32,960 nt of DNA from positions 1-32,960 of the IMG/VR virus record IMGVR_UViG_3300043539_001124. One strand, given 5' to 3'. Under the pieces are notes generated by a model. That model had not been told where the DNA came from, searched no databases, and was given only the letters and a program-made list of their open reading frames with translations. Within the stretch, counting starts at the first letter, position 1. Every line of letters begins with the position of its first letter. Source of the DNA: a virus. Positions 1 through 8,596 of the stretch are shown here, one piece after another. The position numbers and the translations under genes were made by a program.

Positions 1-180
1 TAAAGCATGAATTAATTTTCCTTCAATTAAAAAACTCTCTGGTTTTTCTTCTCTTTGTTTTAAGATGTAATGAGCATAAAATGCTCTGGGTGAAAAACTT
101 AACTTATTCAGACTTGAATAACTGAAGAAAAAAGGAGTCTTTACAAACTCCTGTTCTTCTATGCTTCTAGGTTCAAACAT
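1..180 (-). CDS. PD-(D/E)XK-type nuclease, N-terminal part (cut by window edge)
   Basis: An open frame of 60 codons starts at an ATG at 178-180 and runs off the left edge, so only the N-terminus is visible. It overlaps the end of the upstream gene by 22 nt. Residues about 18-60 contain FFFSYSSLNKLSFSPRAFY followed by a charged stretch and then FLIEGKLIHAL. This 'S-S-L..SP..FY......P....EG...H' layout is how many phage RecB/Cas4/RecE-like PD-(D/E)XK nucleases begin. The catalytic D..ExK residues would lie beyond the window, so nuclease activity is inferred from the N-terminal pattern and from its place in the replication operon. Homology is likely but not proven by the visible part. Confidence 0.6.
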   Translation of the reverse strand, partial: MFEPRSIEEQEFVKTPFFFSYSSLNKLSFSPRAFYAHYILKQREEKPESFLIEGKLIHAL

Positions 181-1298
181 TCCTCTTCTATTTGATTAAT
201 TGGTTCATCTAATTCTGCATCAATTTCGGTATTTATTTTGAAATCAAAAACATTAAAATCAATATTTTTAAATCTCCAGTCACCTAAATATGATTTAATT
301 TCTTTAACATACATTTCATTAATTAAATCATAAGCATACTGATTAAATACTCCTTTTAATTTTAGAAAATCAATAATTACATCTAATGTAATATTAGAAT
401 ATTTATTAACTCCATAATATTCAAGCATGGATTTAAAATTAACATGATTTCTTGATTTAGCATATGCCATTCTAGAACCATAATAATGTTTAAATAATAA
501 AAAGTTATATAAAGCAGAATTATCTAAATCAGAATTAGCCATAATTTCCATAGCTACAGTCCAATCAGATTCTTGATTACTTTGGAATAATTTTTCAATA
601 CTCTCATACATTTCTTTATTAATCACATTGTCACTATTAATTTTAGATAAAATTAATTCCTGATTAATAACTTTAGTATTAGGATCAAATAATAATTCAA
701 AAGATTTTCTATCATCAACTCTAATGATCTTTTTAGATCTATCAAATTCATTTTTATACTCTGTATCCATAGGAATAAATCCTATATTTTTGAGTAATAA
801 AATACATTTTTCTAAAATATTCTTTGTTTGATAACTAATAAGAACTTTATCTCTATACTCTGCTTTATCTAATGTATTAATGATTAGATTAGTAGTAGAT
901 TGATTAAATAAATTACTATTAGTTATAAGATTTATCATTAGTTCAGAACTGATAGTATATTCCCAAGTTTGAGAAAATAAACCAATTACAGACTTCTCAG
1001 AATATACAATATAATTAGCTTTACTAGAATCTCTAGTCACTCTAATATTTTTATCTTCACAATATGTTTTGAATTTACCTCTTGGTACAGAACATCCTGG
1101 AGTAAAATAAATTTTATCTTTTTCTACAAAATCAATATTTGATTTTCTTTTTTCTATAAGATCATAAAAATGAGATAGATAACCAATATGATCAGGTAAC
1201 TTAGTTACATTTTGTAATTCAATTTGTCTTACAACAGGATCAACTAAATCACGTGAACCATTATTGTATAAATCTAAATATAAAACACTTCTTACCAT
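159..1298 (-). CDS. Conserved phage protein of unknown function, operon partner of AAA+ ATPase
   Basis: A 379-residue soluble protein with no signal peptide or membrane segment. I do not recognise a catalytic motif. It contains a short Cys/Gly/Pro segment (FTPGCSVPRGKF, about residues 65-76) followed by a segment rich in basic residues, an asparagine/isoleucine-rich middle, and an acidic tail. It sits 40 nt downstream of the AAA+ gene, separated by a small GC-rich hairpin, and its stop lies inside the start of the PD-(D/E)XK-type gene. Its position next to an AAA+/VWA pair makes it a candidate third component or client of that pair, but this is context only. Confidence 0.75.
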   Translation of the reverse strand: MVRSVLYLDLYNNGSRDLVDPVVRQIELQNVTKLPDHIGYLSHFYDLIEKRKSNIDFVEKDKIYFTPGCSVPRGKFKTYCEDKNIRVTRDSSKANYIVYSEKSVIGLFSQTWEYTISSELMINLITNSNLFNQSTTNLIINTLDKAEYRDKVLISYQTKNILEKCILLLKNIGFIPMDTEYKNEFDRSKKIIRVDDRKSFELLFDPNTKVINQELILSKINSDNVINKEMYESIEKLFQSNQESDWTVAMEIMANSDLDNSALYNFLLFKHYYGSRMAYAKSRNHVNFKSMLEYYGVNKYSNITLDVIIDFLKLKGVFNQYAYDLINEMYVKEIKSYLGDWRFKNIDFNVFDFKINTEIDAELDEPINQIEEECLNLEA

Positions 1299-1313
1299 TT
1301 TCTTAAGTATTAT

Positions 1314-1329
1314 GGGGGATAAATCCCCC
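1314..1329 (-). terminator. Intercistronic GC hairpin, weak terminator or processing site
   Basis: Perfect 6-bp stem GGGGGA/TCCCCC with a 4-nt loop in the 40-nt gap after the AAA+ gene. On the minus strand it is followed by ATAATAC rather than a clean U-run, so it may attenuate or protect the transcript rather than end it. Similar hairpins stand at 5061-5082 and 15818-15842. Confidence 0.4.
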
Positions 1330-1338
1330 CTGTTTAAA

Positions 1339-2508
1339 TTATTTTACTGCCATTTGAATCACTTTTGGATTCATCATAAGTTTGCTAAACTTAGATTTAT
1401 TACCATTTAGTATTGTTCTAATTACATAGTAATTAAGATCAGTACCAAAGATATCCTCAGTAACTAACAAAGAAATTCTATTGATCATTGGATCAGGAAT
1501 ACTATGTGTAGTTGCGTAATTCAAACTAAAATTTACAAGTCTTGTTGCTAGAGTACTAGCAATGTCTGCTCTATAAGAAGCATTCTCTCCAATTGTACCA
1601 TTAAGAACACCTTTTACATACTTCTCATCTTTTGTAAGCATATCTTCAGGTGTTATCAACTTATCTAGTTTGTTATTAATAAACAAAGTAAACAAGCTTG
1701 CAAACTCACTACCAACACTACCCTCACCAATATTCTGAATAAGATTTAACTTATCTTCAAATACTGGAATAGAACTAATAGCATTAAAGAATGTAGTAAT
1801 ACTTCTTGCATTTGTCTGTGTTGTAACCAGTTCAGGATGCATCAATAAGAAGTTAATACATCTAGTATCTAGTTTGTTTGCTTCTGCCCAACGTGCCCAT
1901 ACTTTGATATCAAACTTAAGATTAGCTGTGATATATCTGGTTCTCTGTGCATTATCTGTTGAGTTTACCAAGTAATCACCATTATCTGGATTACTAGTTA
2001 AGATGATATGCCAATCCTGTGGTAATTTCCAAGAGATATACTGTTGTCTATCAATTAGTTCCATAACTGCTTGAATGAATCTTACATCTGCACGATTCCA
2101 GTCATCAAGAATTAATATACCACCTGCTGTTTTATCTGCAATCCATTCTGGTGGACAATAAGACATTCTCTTTAATCCTGTAAACTGATAACCTCTGCGA
2201 GTATAATCTTCTACTGCATGCTCATCAGCCCACATACATTCTCCATCTTTACAAACTTCAAATTGTCTAATAGGAAAACCTACTAAGTCACCCAATTCTT
2301 CTATCTGTGCAAGATTAATCTTTACACAATTAAAATTTAGTTCATCTGCAATTTGTAGGATAGCTGATGTTTTACCAATACCAGAATCACCCATTACTTC
2401 TACAGCAACTGAAGGTTTACCTTGTGCTTGTAAGTATCTATTATTTTCTACAATATGCTTTACAAAATCTTTGACTTCGTCAATATTCAAATTTACTTCT
2501 TTTGCCAT
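1339..2508 (-). CDS. MoxR/AAA_5-type AAA+ ATPase
   Basis: AAA+ ATPase of 389 residues, of the MoxR/CbbQ/GvpN-like (AAA_5) kind. Walker A GDSGIGKTS is at about 40-48, Walker B ILILDDWNRA at about 131-140, sensor 1 TSNPD at about 171-175, and an RTR finger-like pair follows. Family members use ATP to remodel proteins together with a VWA-domain partner. Here the partner gene lies immediately upstream (1-nt gap), so the two are almost certainly co-expressed. The substrate in the phage is unknown. A second, diverged AAA+/VWA pair occurs at 15849-18372. The family call is secure and the biological role is open. Confidence 0.9.
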   Translation of the reverse strand: MAKEVNLNIDEVKDFVKHIVENNRYLQAQGKPSVAVEVMGDSGIGKTSAILQIADELNFNCVKINLAQIEELGDLVGFPIRQFEVCKDGECMWADEHAVEDYTRRGYQFTGLKRMSYCPPEWIADKTAGGILILDDWNRADVRFIQAVMELIDRQQYISWKLPQDWHIILTSNPDNGDYLVNSTDNAQRTRYITANLKFDIKVWARWAEANKLDTRCINFLLMHPELVTTQTNARSITTFFNAISSIPVFEDKLNLIQNIGEGSVGSEFASLFTLFINNKLDKLITPEDMLTKDEKYVKGVLNGTIGENASYRADIASTLATRLVNFSLNYATTHSIPDPMINRISLLVTEDIFGTDLNYYVIRTILNGNKSKFSKLMMNPKVIQMAVK

Positions 2509-2509
2509 C

Positions 2510-3673
2510 TTAATTTAATTTTATAACATTTCCTGGTAACTCATTATTATCATGCGATTGTGCAGATAATACCCATAAACATCTACCTCTTGGTACTAAT
2601 TGAGTACTGCATTCACCATCTGTAAAATAGATAAGTGAACAATATTTCTTATTATTATTATACATTTCAATTACTGGTTCAAATGAGGTACCACCTCTAC
2701 CATGTAATTTTATTTCTTTTCTAGGATTATATTCTTCAATTGAACTGATAGCAGAATCACATTGTACTACTGTTATTTCGGTACCAGTTTTATGAATATG
2801 ATTTATTTCCTGAAAGAATTCTACAAGTTCTTTTTGTGAAACAGAACCAGATGTATCTACAGCAACAAGAATATGTTTTTTAGGTTTAATCTTTAAACCA
2901 GGACTATCCTCGTATCTTTTATTAAATTTTCTTCTTAACTTCTTAGTAAATATCTTGCTAGAACCTCCAGCAAATCTTCTAAGATAACCTTTCCAGTCAA
3001 ACTTGGGTTCTTCCTTTAAATTTATTTTATCTAATAAATTAGCAATAAGTCCAGGAATTTGACCTTTAGCTTTTTTAATTTGATCAGCAACTTCATTCAT
3101 TAAATGATTAGCTTGCTTTTCAATTAGTTTTTTAGTTGATTCATCTAACTCATCAAACTCATTCCATGTAGAATGATTAGTAGGATGATCTGGATTATTA
3201 GCTAATTGTTCTAATAAATCATTTAAAGCTTTTGATTTATTATTCTGTGCAGCATCAAGAAGGATTGTATAATAAGTCTTAGTACCTTCCTTTATTCCTA
3301 AACTTAATTCAGGAAAACTTTTTGGTAGTAATGCTCCTTCAGGTAATTGATGTCCATCTATATATTGATTAATTTCAATATCTGCAGCAATATTAAATAT
3401 TCTATGATCATTCAGAATATCTCTAAGAGATAAATGATGAAAACAGATATGTAATAGCTCATGTTTTAATAAGCCTATTTTATGATCTTCAGATAAACTA
3501 TTCCAGAACTCTGGATTTATAGCCAACTGAAAATTGATATTATTTCTTGATACACCTGCAGTAGGTACATCTTGTCTCCATACTTTATTAAGCATAATGA
3601 GAAAGAGCCCATAGAAGGGCTCTTTTAACATTAATGACTTACTAATTTTCTCTAATGATTCATTATCTGTCAT
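2510..3673 (-). CDS. Metallopeptidase-like and VWA-domain protein (DUF2201-like)
   Basis: A 387-residue protein with two recognisable parts. Residues about 60-80 carry a zinc metallopeptidase motif, HELLH (71-75) followed by ICFHH, as in the N-terminal domain of DUF2201/VWA-like proteins. Residues about 266-387 form a VWA fold starting with the MIDAS motif DTSGS (273-277) and later GRGGTSFEP and YFTDGE. A basic linker (about 240-265) separates them. Family members work with MoxR-type AAA+ ATPases, and one is encoded 1 nt downstream. The gene overlaps the GIY-YIG gene upstream by 11 nt. Whether the HExxH site is active cannot be told from sequence alone. Confidence 0.87.
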   Translation of the reverse strand: MTDNESLEKISKSLMLKEPFYGLFLIMLNKVWRQDVPTAGVSRNNINFQLAINPEFWNSLSEDHKIGLLKHELLHICFHHLSLRDILNDHRIFNIAADIEINQYIDGHQLPEGALLPKSFPELSLGIKEGTKTYYTILLDAAQNNKSKALNDLLEQLANNPDHPTNHSTWNEFDELDESTKKLIEKQANHLMNEVADQIKKAKGQIPGLIANLLDKINLKEEPKFDWKGYLRRFAGGSSKIFTKKLRRKFNKRYEDSPGLKIKPKKHILVAVDTSGSVSQKELVEFFQEINHIHKTGTEITVVQCDSAISSIEEYNPRKEIKLHGRGGTSFEPVIEMYNNNKKYCSLIYFTDGECSTQLVPRGRCLWVLSAQSHDNNELPGNVIKLN

Positions 3674-4094
3674 GTTTCTTTTGTTTATAAAATCTTCCTA
3701 AGATATTACCATTTAACCATTCATCTGATTCAAGCACTTCATGTACAAATTGATACTTAGTTTCATAGTAAGATAGTTCTGTTTTAGAATGACATATCCT
3801 AAGTATTTCCCTACGTATAGGACAACCTTCTTTATGTAAATTCTTCAGTACTAAGTTACTACTATAGTAATTTTGATATGTCATCTTCCTTACTCTAGTA
3901 TATGTCTTCTTACGTTTATCTTTAGGTAGATTCTTCTTAAGAATTTTTGCTTTTGCATCAGTAAAGAAATTCTTTCTACCAATGTAACTAACTATTCTAC
4001 CTTCATATGTTGTATCCATTTTATATATGAATCCAATTGCATCATCTGGTATCATTTCATCAGTAAATACCATTCCTTTATATATCCAGCTCAT
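3663..4094 (-). CDS. SegE-like GIY-YIG endonuclease
   Basis: A 143-residue protein resembling T4 SegE-type GIY-YIG endonucleases. The N-terminus has GFIYKMDTTYEGRIVSYIGR, equivalent to the GIY..YIG strands. A Y-S-S-N segment follows (about residues 78-81), then REILRICHSKTELSYYETKY, matching the helix with the catalytic Arg and Glu. The C-terminus ends in a short basic tail. Such enzymes nick or cut DNA and can be homing endonucleases. This one sits inside the replication operon, overlapping the primase gene by 4 nt, with no visible intron or disrupted target gene nearby. A homing or exclusion role is inferred from the family. Confidence 0.8.
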   Translation of the reverse strand: MSWIYKGMVFTDEMIPDDAIGFIYKMDTTYEGRIVSYIGRKNFFTDAKAKILKKNLPKDKRKKTYTRVRKMTYQNYYSSNLVLKNLHKEGCPIRREILRICHSKTELSYYETKYQFVHEVLESDEWLNGNILGRFYKQKKHDR

Positions 4095-5044
4095 TTTATA
4101 ATACTTTTAAGTAAAGAGTATAAATTTAATTTAACTTCTTGGGAACCATGATCTTTAACAGAATCTGATATATCTTTAGACATATCAAGATTAGCATATG
4201 GTAGATTATACAAACTGTTGTATTTAAGCATTGCTCTTAATCCAGCATCATCATTGTCAAGGATAGTAATAATCTTTTGATATTTTGATTTTAGAATATC
4301 AATTACAACTGGTTCAATAATAGTATTCTCACTTGCTGGTGCTATAAATTCTACAGGTAAACCTAAACTATTAAGAGATAGACCATCTTTTAAAGATGAT
4401 ACTATAACCAAATATTTATGTTTATACTCCAACTGATCAAGACCTTGTATGTGAGATTTAAAAGTTAGAAACTTATTGTCTTGATTATATGGTTGATATA
4501 TTTTATATATCTCACCATTGCTATCAAAATAACCATAGATCATTCTACCTCTTAAGTCTATTATCTTATCACCTTTCTTTAAGATAATATCACAAGGTTT
4601 AACATTATATAGTTCTAATAACTTAGAACCAATGTTAAACTTAGACCAGAATTTAGCATCACGTTGTGTCCAGGGTTTGATTTCAAAACTATCAACTACT
4701 GTTTTATCTTTAGGTTTAAAACTTTGCTTAATATATATTTTTCCATTACCATGATAAGACTTGTAATCATTAATGATCTTGCTTATCGTTTCTCCATATG
4801 TTAATCCGTATACCTTTTCAACTAAATTAATAGCTGTACCTCCATTACCAGAGGAAAAATCTTTATAGAAATATCTTCCATCTTTATAGAAGATCTTCAT
4901 TGATGGTGTTTTCTCGTTAGGTTTAAATAATGATTTTAAGGTTATATCCTCTCCCAACAAACTACCTGATAAACCTGCATAATATTCAAATATCCAACTT
5001 TCTGGAACATCACTAATTGAAAATAAATCTTTGGTTGAGAGCAT
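4091..5044 (-). CDS. DnaG-type TOPRIM primase, without zinc finger cysteines
   Basis: A 317-residue primase-like protein expected to make RNA primers with the DnaB-type helicase encoded upstream. Residues about 1-95 keep the shape of the CHC2 zinc-binding domain (FKPNEKTPSMKIFYKDG, then FYKDFSSGNGGTAINLV) but contain no cysteines, so zinc binding is lost. The TOPRIM core spans about 208-300: strand IVSSLKD (214-220), where the usual EG is replaced by SS as in several phage primases; DNDDAG (263-268); and KDISD (290-294). It follows a strong terminator, so it probably has its own promoter or relies on read-through. Function is well supported by the fold pattern. Confidence 0.85.
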   Translation of the reverse strand: MLSTKDLFSISDVPESWIFEYYAGLSGSLLGEDITLKSLFKPNEKTPSMKIFYKDGRYFYKDFSSGNGGTAINLVEKVYGLTYGETISKIINDYKSYHGNGKIYIKQSFKPKDKTVVDSFEIKPWTQRDAKFWSKFNIGSKLLELYNVKPCDIILKKGDKIIDLRGRMIYGYFDSNGEIYKIYQPYNQDNKFLTFKSHIQGLDQLEYKHKYLVIVSSLKDGLSLNSLGLPVEFIAPASENTIIEPVVIDILKSKYQKIITILDNDDAGLRAMLKYNSLYNLPYANLDMSKDISDSVKDHGSQEVKLNLYSLLKSIIK

Positions 5045-5055
5045 AATATTGAAAT

Positions 5056-5082
5056 AAAAAGGGCGGGTGTTAGTGCCCGCCC
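5056..5082 (-). terminator. Strong Rho-independent terminator
   Basis: Perfect 7-bp GC stem GGGCGGG/CCCGCCC with an 8-nt loop (5061-5082). On the minus strand it is followed immediately by TTTTTATTTC. It lies between the SSB-like gene stop and the primase start, splitting the replication operon into two transcription units or lowering expression of the primase half. Confidence 0.85.
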
Positions 5083-5103
5083 AAATTTATAAAATTCTAA
5101 TGA

Positions 5104-5799
5104 TTATAATTCAAAATCATTACCAACAGAATTACTCACAGGAAGAGATCCTTCAAATAAATCTACTGGTGCTGATGTTGGTGCCTTACTCAATTTCTTG
5201 ATATGAAGTTCATTGTCAAACACAATAAGAGCACCTTGATTAGCAGTATCTACTGATTTAATTGCTTCCATTGGCTTAGATGTCTTATCAAATTTTGGAA
5301 AGAATAAGTCATAATTAATATAACCATTTTTTTCATATTCCTTACCAGATACTACTGCATTAAAGTAGATATTCTTGAACGGTTTAGATGCATCAAGATG
5401 AGAAATAAAATCCTCTATAGTACTAAACTTATTATCTTGAGCTTCAAACCAGTCATAAAAACCTAACTCTGTAGCTACATTCTTTACAAACTGTAAAATT
5501 GTTCTATCTCTTTCAATTTTAATTCCTGATTTAGTCATACCATCAGAAAATGGATAAGATCCTGCTTTAATTCTACCAATTTGACCTAGGTGTTTACCTT
5601 TTGATGTATCATCTTTATCAATGAAGAAACCATCTAAACCTTCTACAGGTTCTGTTTCACAATGTAAAGTTAAATGATATGCATCTTCTTTATAAGATAC
5701 TTTGTCTAAAGTAACAGAATTAATCTTTAACACTTTAGCTCCAGGTAATATACTCTTTGACATACCTGATCCCGATGGGATGTTTTTTGTACTTAGCAT
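5104..5799 (-). CDS. Probable single-stranded DNA-binding protein
   Basis: A 231-residue soluble protein. The first about 180 residues are rich in beta-strand-like alternating segments with aromatic and basic residues (KINSVTLDKVSYKEDAYHLT, then GQIGRIKAGSYPF). The protein ends in a flexible Ser/Pro/Ala stretch and an acidic-hydrophobic tip, GNDFEL, as in many SSB proteins. It lies directly before a Sak4-like ATPase gene (10-nt gap), a frequent recombination pairing in phages, and downstream of DnaB. I infer an SSB role from tail, size and context and have not identified a defined OB-fold motif. It is conserved-looking but could be another DNA replication factor. Confidence 0.5.
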   Translation of the reverse strand: MLSTKNIPSGSGMSKSILPGAKVLKINSVTLDKVSYKEDAYHLTLHCETEPVEGLDGFFIDKDDTSKGKHLGQIGRIKAGSYPFSDGMTKSGIKIERDRTILQFVKNVATELGFYDWFEAQDNKFSTIEDFISHLDASKPFKNIYFNAVVSGKEYEKNGYINYDLFFPKFDKTSKPMEAIKSVDTANQGALIVFDNELHIKKLSKAPTSAPVDLFEGSLPVSNSVGNDFEL

Positions 5800-5809
5800 A
5801 GTTATTTAT

Positions 5810-6496
5810 TTAGTTGTTCTCGTAATTTAAAATTGTTGTTCTTACAAATTCTAGGTCATTGGGTATTTCAAATTCATTGAACATACCTTTTGGTGATTTA
5901 CATGTGTTTTCTCCATTAGTTTGAGTCTCATAGATATATCTAATACCTTTGTCTTTGTCTTTTCTTGCTTTTGCAAATAGGACAATTGAGAATAAACCTT
6001 CTAGAGTTACCGTGTTGTCAATCATTTTACCAATGGTCTTTGCTTTAATTCTTCTATTACCATCAATATCCACAGATTCTTCTGAGTGATTAAGAATAAA
6101 GATAACTAAGTCATCTCTTAACTCATTCTGAATTCTTGCTACTTTGGTTAAGTTGACAGCCATTTTGGTGAACTTGTCAAAACCTTTCTCCATTGCTTTA
6201 TCCATATAGTCAAAAGCACTCATATACTGAAAATCATCTATTACAATAGTTTTGATTTCAGGTCTTGACTTAGATACATATTGCAGACAAGATATGATAT
6301 TATCAGATTCTGGTCTTACATACATATTTCCTGCTGGTTCAGCTTTACTCCATGAGATATACTTACTTTTCCAGCCTTTAAAAGGAAGAGGTTTGTTTGC
6401 AACATTAATCAAAAATGTAGATGCTGGATCTAAATTTTCAATACCTGTTGATTTACCAGAACCTGAGTCCCCTACAATTAATACACTTGATGCCAT
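5810..6496 (-). CDS. Sak4-like RecA-fold ATPase (AAA_24)
   Basis: A 228-residue P-loop ATPase. Walker A GDSGSGKST is at residues 9-17, Walker B IVIDDFQ at about 84-90, and a later segment ILNHSEES matches the strand that carries the sensor polar residue. Size and layout match AAA_24/Sak4 proteins, which are short RecA-like single-strand annealing or recombinase proteins of phages that work with an SSB. The SSB-like gene lies 10 nt downstream and an unknown gene overlaps by 1 nt upstream. Recombination function is inferred from family and neighbours; the ATPase fold is visible in the sequence. Confidence 0.75.
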   Translation of the reverse strand: MASSVLIVGDSGSGKSTGIENLDPASTFLINVANKPLPFKGWKSKYISWSKAEPAGNMYVRPESDNIISCLQYVSKSRPEIKTIVIDDFQYMSAFDYMDKAMEKGFDKFTKMAVNLTKVARIQNELRDDLVIFILNHSEESVDIDGNRRIKAKTIGKMIDNTVTLEGLFSIVLFAKARKDKDKGIRYIYETQTNGENTCKSPKGMFNEFEIPNDLEFVRTTILNYENN

Positions 6497-7047
6497 TAGC
6501 TTAAAATTAATTTATTTAAAAAAGGTTTGTCACTACAAGGTTTGTTTAATAAGATAGCAGCTAAGTCTTTGATTGTTAACTCACTTATAGGAGCATCACC
6601 ATCAATTGATGTTACTGCTTTACCTATAAGTTCAAATTCATTAGTATTAACCTTAGTAACATAATCTTTTAAGTCAACTACATATAGTTCAGATACTGGA
6701 ACCATTGCCCATACATAAGTACCATTGTCAACTTGTTCATATTCAGTTTCCCAAAACTGATTATACTTCCATAAGTATAACTTTCTTTCAGGGTCTTCTG
6801 GTTGTAGATTCTTATCTACAAATTCTGTAAAGAAGTCTACACCTCTCTTCATCTCAGAAGGAAAAAATCCTATACACAACTCTTCTTTCCCTTTAGGGAT
6901 ATAAGCCATCTTAGGTATAAAGTCTGCATCTGGTCTACCATAAGCATCTAATGTTGCTTGATGGTACTTTCTCAGTTCTTGTACTTTTACATATCTACTC
7001 TCAACTTGAGTAGGTTCCGCTTTTTTATCATTTGTTTTTAGTTTCAT
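6496..7047 (-). CDS. Unknown replication-operon protein
   Basis: A 183-residue soluble protein without a motif I recognise. The N-terminus is basic. The middle holds many aromatic and acidic residues (YLWKYNQFWETEYEQ), and the C-terminal part is helical in pattern. It lies 1 nt after the DnaB-type helicase gene and touches the Sak4-like gene (1-nt overlap), so it is translated with them and is likely a replication or recombination accessory factor. No function can be assigned from sequence. Confidence 0.75.
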   Translation of the reverse strand: MKLKTNDKKAEPTQVESRYVKVQELRKYHQATLDAYGRPDADFIPKMAYIPKGKEELCIGFFPSEMKRGVDFFTEFVDKNLQPEDPERKLYLWKYNQFWETEYEQVDNGTYVWAMVPVSELYVVDLKDYVTKVNTNEFELIGKAVTSIDGDAPISELTIKDLAAILLNKPCSDKPFLNKLILS

Positions 7048-7048
7048 A

Positions 7049-8008
7049 TTAGTTCATTTTAATTTTTGCTTGGGGAGGAGTTTCACTTTCTATGATTCTC
7101 ATCCTATTAAATTCAGCTTTGAAAAAACTCATACGAGTATCACCATTTCTACATTTAAGGAAATGCATAACTAGAACAGTTTCATCATTAATGATATATC
7201 TGTCTGGTCCATAAAACTTGATCTTTTGTCTTGCAGGTCTATTAATACCAACAACCGTATCTGCATGTTGTAATAATGCATCACCCCCAAATATGTCTGA
7301 TTCTAATATGTAATTTGAATACTTACCATCTTCAGTTCTTTCTGGGTTATCAACATTCCTATTGAGCTGACTCAATATAATAAACAGAATAGGATATTTT
7401 CTTTTTAGTTCTGTAAGCACCTCACCAAGTTCTGATAGTGCATCCATTCTTTGTTGTCCACTCTTTTTTCTTAGTAGGATTGAGTGATCTAAGGTAATGA
7501 TAGTTTTAACATAACTACCAAGAACTCTTTTCTCAAACATATACCTTTCAATAATCTCCTTGAACTCATCAACGGTAACGGGTTCCTCTACAATATCAAT
7601 TGGTAATCCTACTTTCTTCTTTGCATACTCAAAACATCTTTGTAAATCATCTTCTGATAATACTCCATCAGCACTACATAAGTATTTGTATGACTTACCT
7701 AGTATTGCAGAGTACTCTCTAACTGCAGAAGTTCTTGCAAGCATCTCTAACTGAAACTCAAGTACATTAAAATCTTCTTTTGGATTGAGCACAAAAGCTT
7801 CTCTTATGATTTGATCTTTAATTAGAGTTTTACCAGAACCTGGTCTACCACCAATAACAGTAAGAGTATTCCACTCTAAACCATCAGTAGTAGCATCATT
7901 AAATTTAATCCAAGGGGTCTTAATAGATGTAATTAAACCATCTCGTCTACCTCTTAGGTAATCTAAGGACTCTTTCAATCCTTCCTTTTGTGTTTTCCAT
8001 GTAACCAT
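7049..8008 (-). CDS. Replicative DNA helicase, DnaB type (SF4)
   Basis: A 319-residue RecA-fold helicase equivalent to the C-terminal domain of DnaB, without the usual N-terminal primase-interaction domain. Walker A GGRPGSGKT is at 53-61. Motif 2 and the Walker B strand TIITLDHS are at about 169-176, motif 3 ILSQLNR at 211-217, and the DnaB motif-4 segment SDIFGGDALLQHAD at about 237-250, followed by the arginine-finger region. It would unwind the phage replication fork as a hexamer and act with the TOPRIM primase encoded downstream. It lies 9 nt after a winged-helix-like gene that could encode a loader. The helicase call is secure. Confidence 0.93.
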   Translation of the reverse strand: MVTWKTQKEGLKESLDYLRGRRDGLITSIKTPWIKFNDATTDGLEWNTLTVIGGRPGSGKTLIKDQIIREAFVLNPKEDFNVLEFQLEMLARTSAVREYSAILGKSYKYLCSADGVLSEDDLQRCFEYAKKKVGLPIDIVEEPVTVDEFKEIIERYMFEKRVLGSYVKTIITLDHSILLRKKSGQQRMDALSELGEVLTELKRKYPILFIILSQLNRNVDNPERTEDGKYSNYILESDIFGGDALLQHADTVVGINRPARQKIKFYGPDRYIINDETVLVMHFLKCRNGDTRMSFFKAEFNRMRIIESETPPQAKIKMN

Positions 8009-8017
8009 ATAACTGAA

Positions 8018-8596
8018 TTAAACCACTTTATCTGAAAAGTGGGTAGGTTGTTGAGCTAAAGTACCGTCTTCATACATTTCACAATAATTTGCTAATTCTG
8101 ATTCTTTAGTTCTATCAATTTTGGTTTTACATATAAAATACTGGGAAGTCATCATATATAAATAATTCTTTGATTCAAAGTCTTGTACGTAAAAACTAGT
8201 TGCTTTAAGAATAGTGTTCCATGAATATGAATAGTTCTTAAAAAACCATTGAAAACATGCTTTAATATTAGTCTTATGAGATCTAGCATATTTACCACTA
8301 GGTAGTTTGAGCTTTGGAAATATATTTATATATGCATCAATATTATCTACAGTTTTATCTTTGTCTTCAATCTTTGGTAGTAAGTGCTTTAGTTTGTTTA
8401 CTTTGTCTGTGATTATAAAATCTTTGTCTATGTAATCTTTGCTTTGTAATTTTCTTAATTCTAAATGTGCATTTACAACTTTAGGTCTCTCTTGTTTAAT
8501 TAAGCATTGTAAAACATAAAATTCATTAGGAGACAGATTCATCTGAAATATCTCCTCCAAGAATGTTTCTTCCATAGTATTTAAATATTTCATCAT
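8018..8596 (-). CDS. Winged-helix-like protein, possible helicase loader
   Basis: A protein of up to 192 residues with a helix-rich N-terminus of winged-helix type (NLSPNEFYVLQCLIKQ) and a basic, aromatic C-terminal half. The longest reading starts at 8596 and overlaps the upstream gene by 71 nt. An internal ATG at 8540-8542 has GGAGGAGA eight bases upstream and would cut the overlap to 17 nt, giving 174 residues, although Shine-Dalgarno signals are rare among its neighbours. Its place between a DnaA-like protein and DnaB suggests a role in origin binding or helicase loading. This is inference from position; no family motif is decisive. Confidence 0.7.
   Translation of the reverse strand: MMKYLNTMEETFLEEIFQMNLSPNEFYVLQCLIKQERPKVVNAHLELRKLQSKDYIDKDFIITDKVNKLKHLLPKIEDKDKTVDNIDAYINIFPKLKLPSGKYARSHKTNIKACFQWFFKNYSYSWNTILKATSFYVQDFESKNYLYMMTSQYFICKTKIDRTKESELANYCEMYEDGTLAQQPTHFSDKVV

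Noticed and set aside
133-152. Hairpin AGGAGT/ACTCCT followed by Ts on the minus strand, like a terminator
   Set aside because: It lies inside the coding start of the PD-(D/E)XK-type gene (1-180), whose frame is open through it, and upstream and downstream genes overlap there.
6252-6557. Plus-strand ORF of 101 codons opposite the Sak4-like gene
   Set aside because: Shadow of two well-supported minus-strand genes with Walker motifs and coupled junctions.
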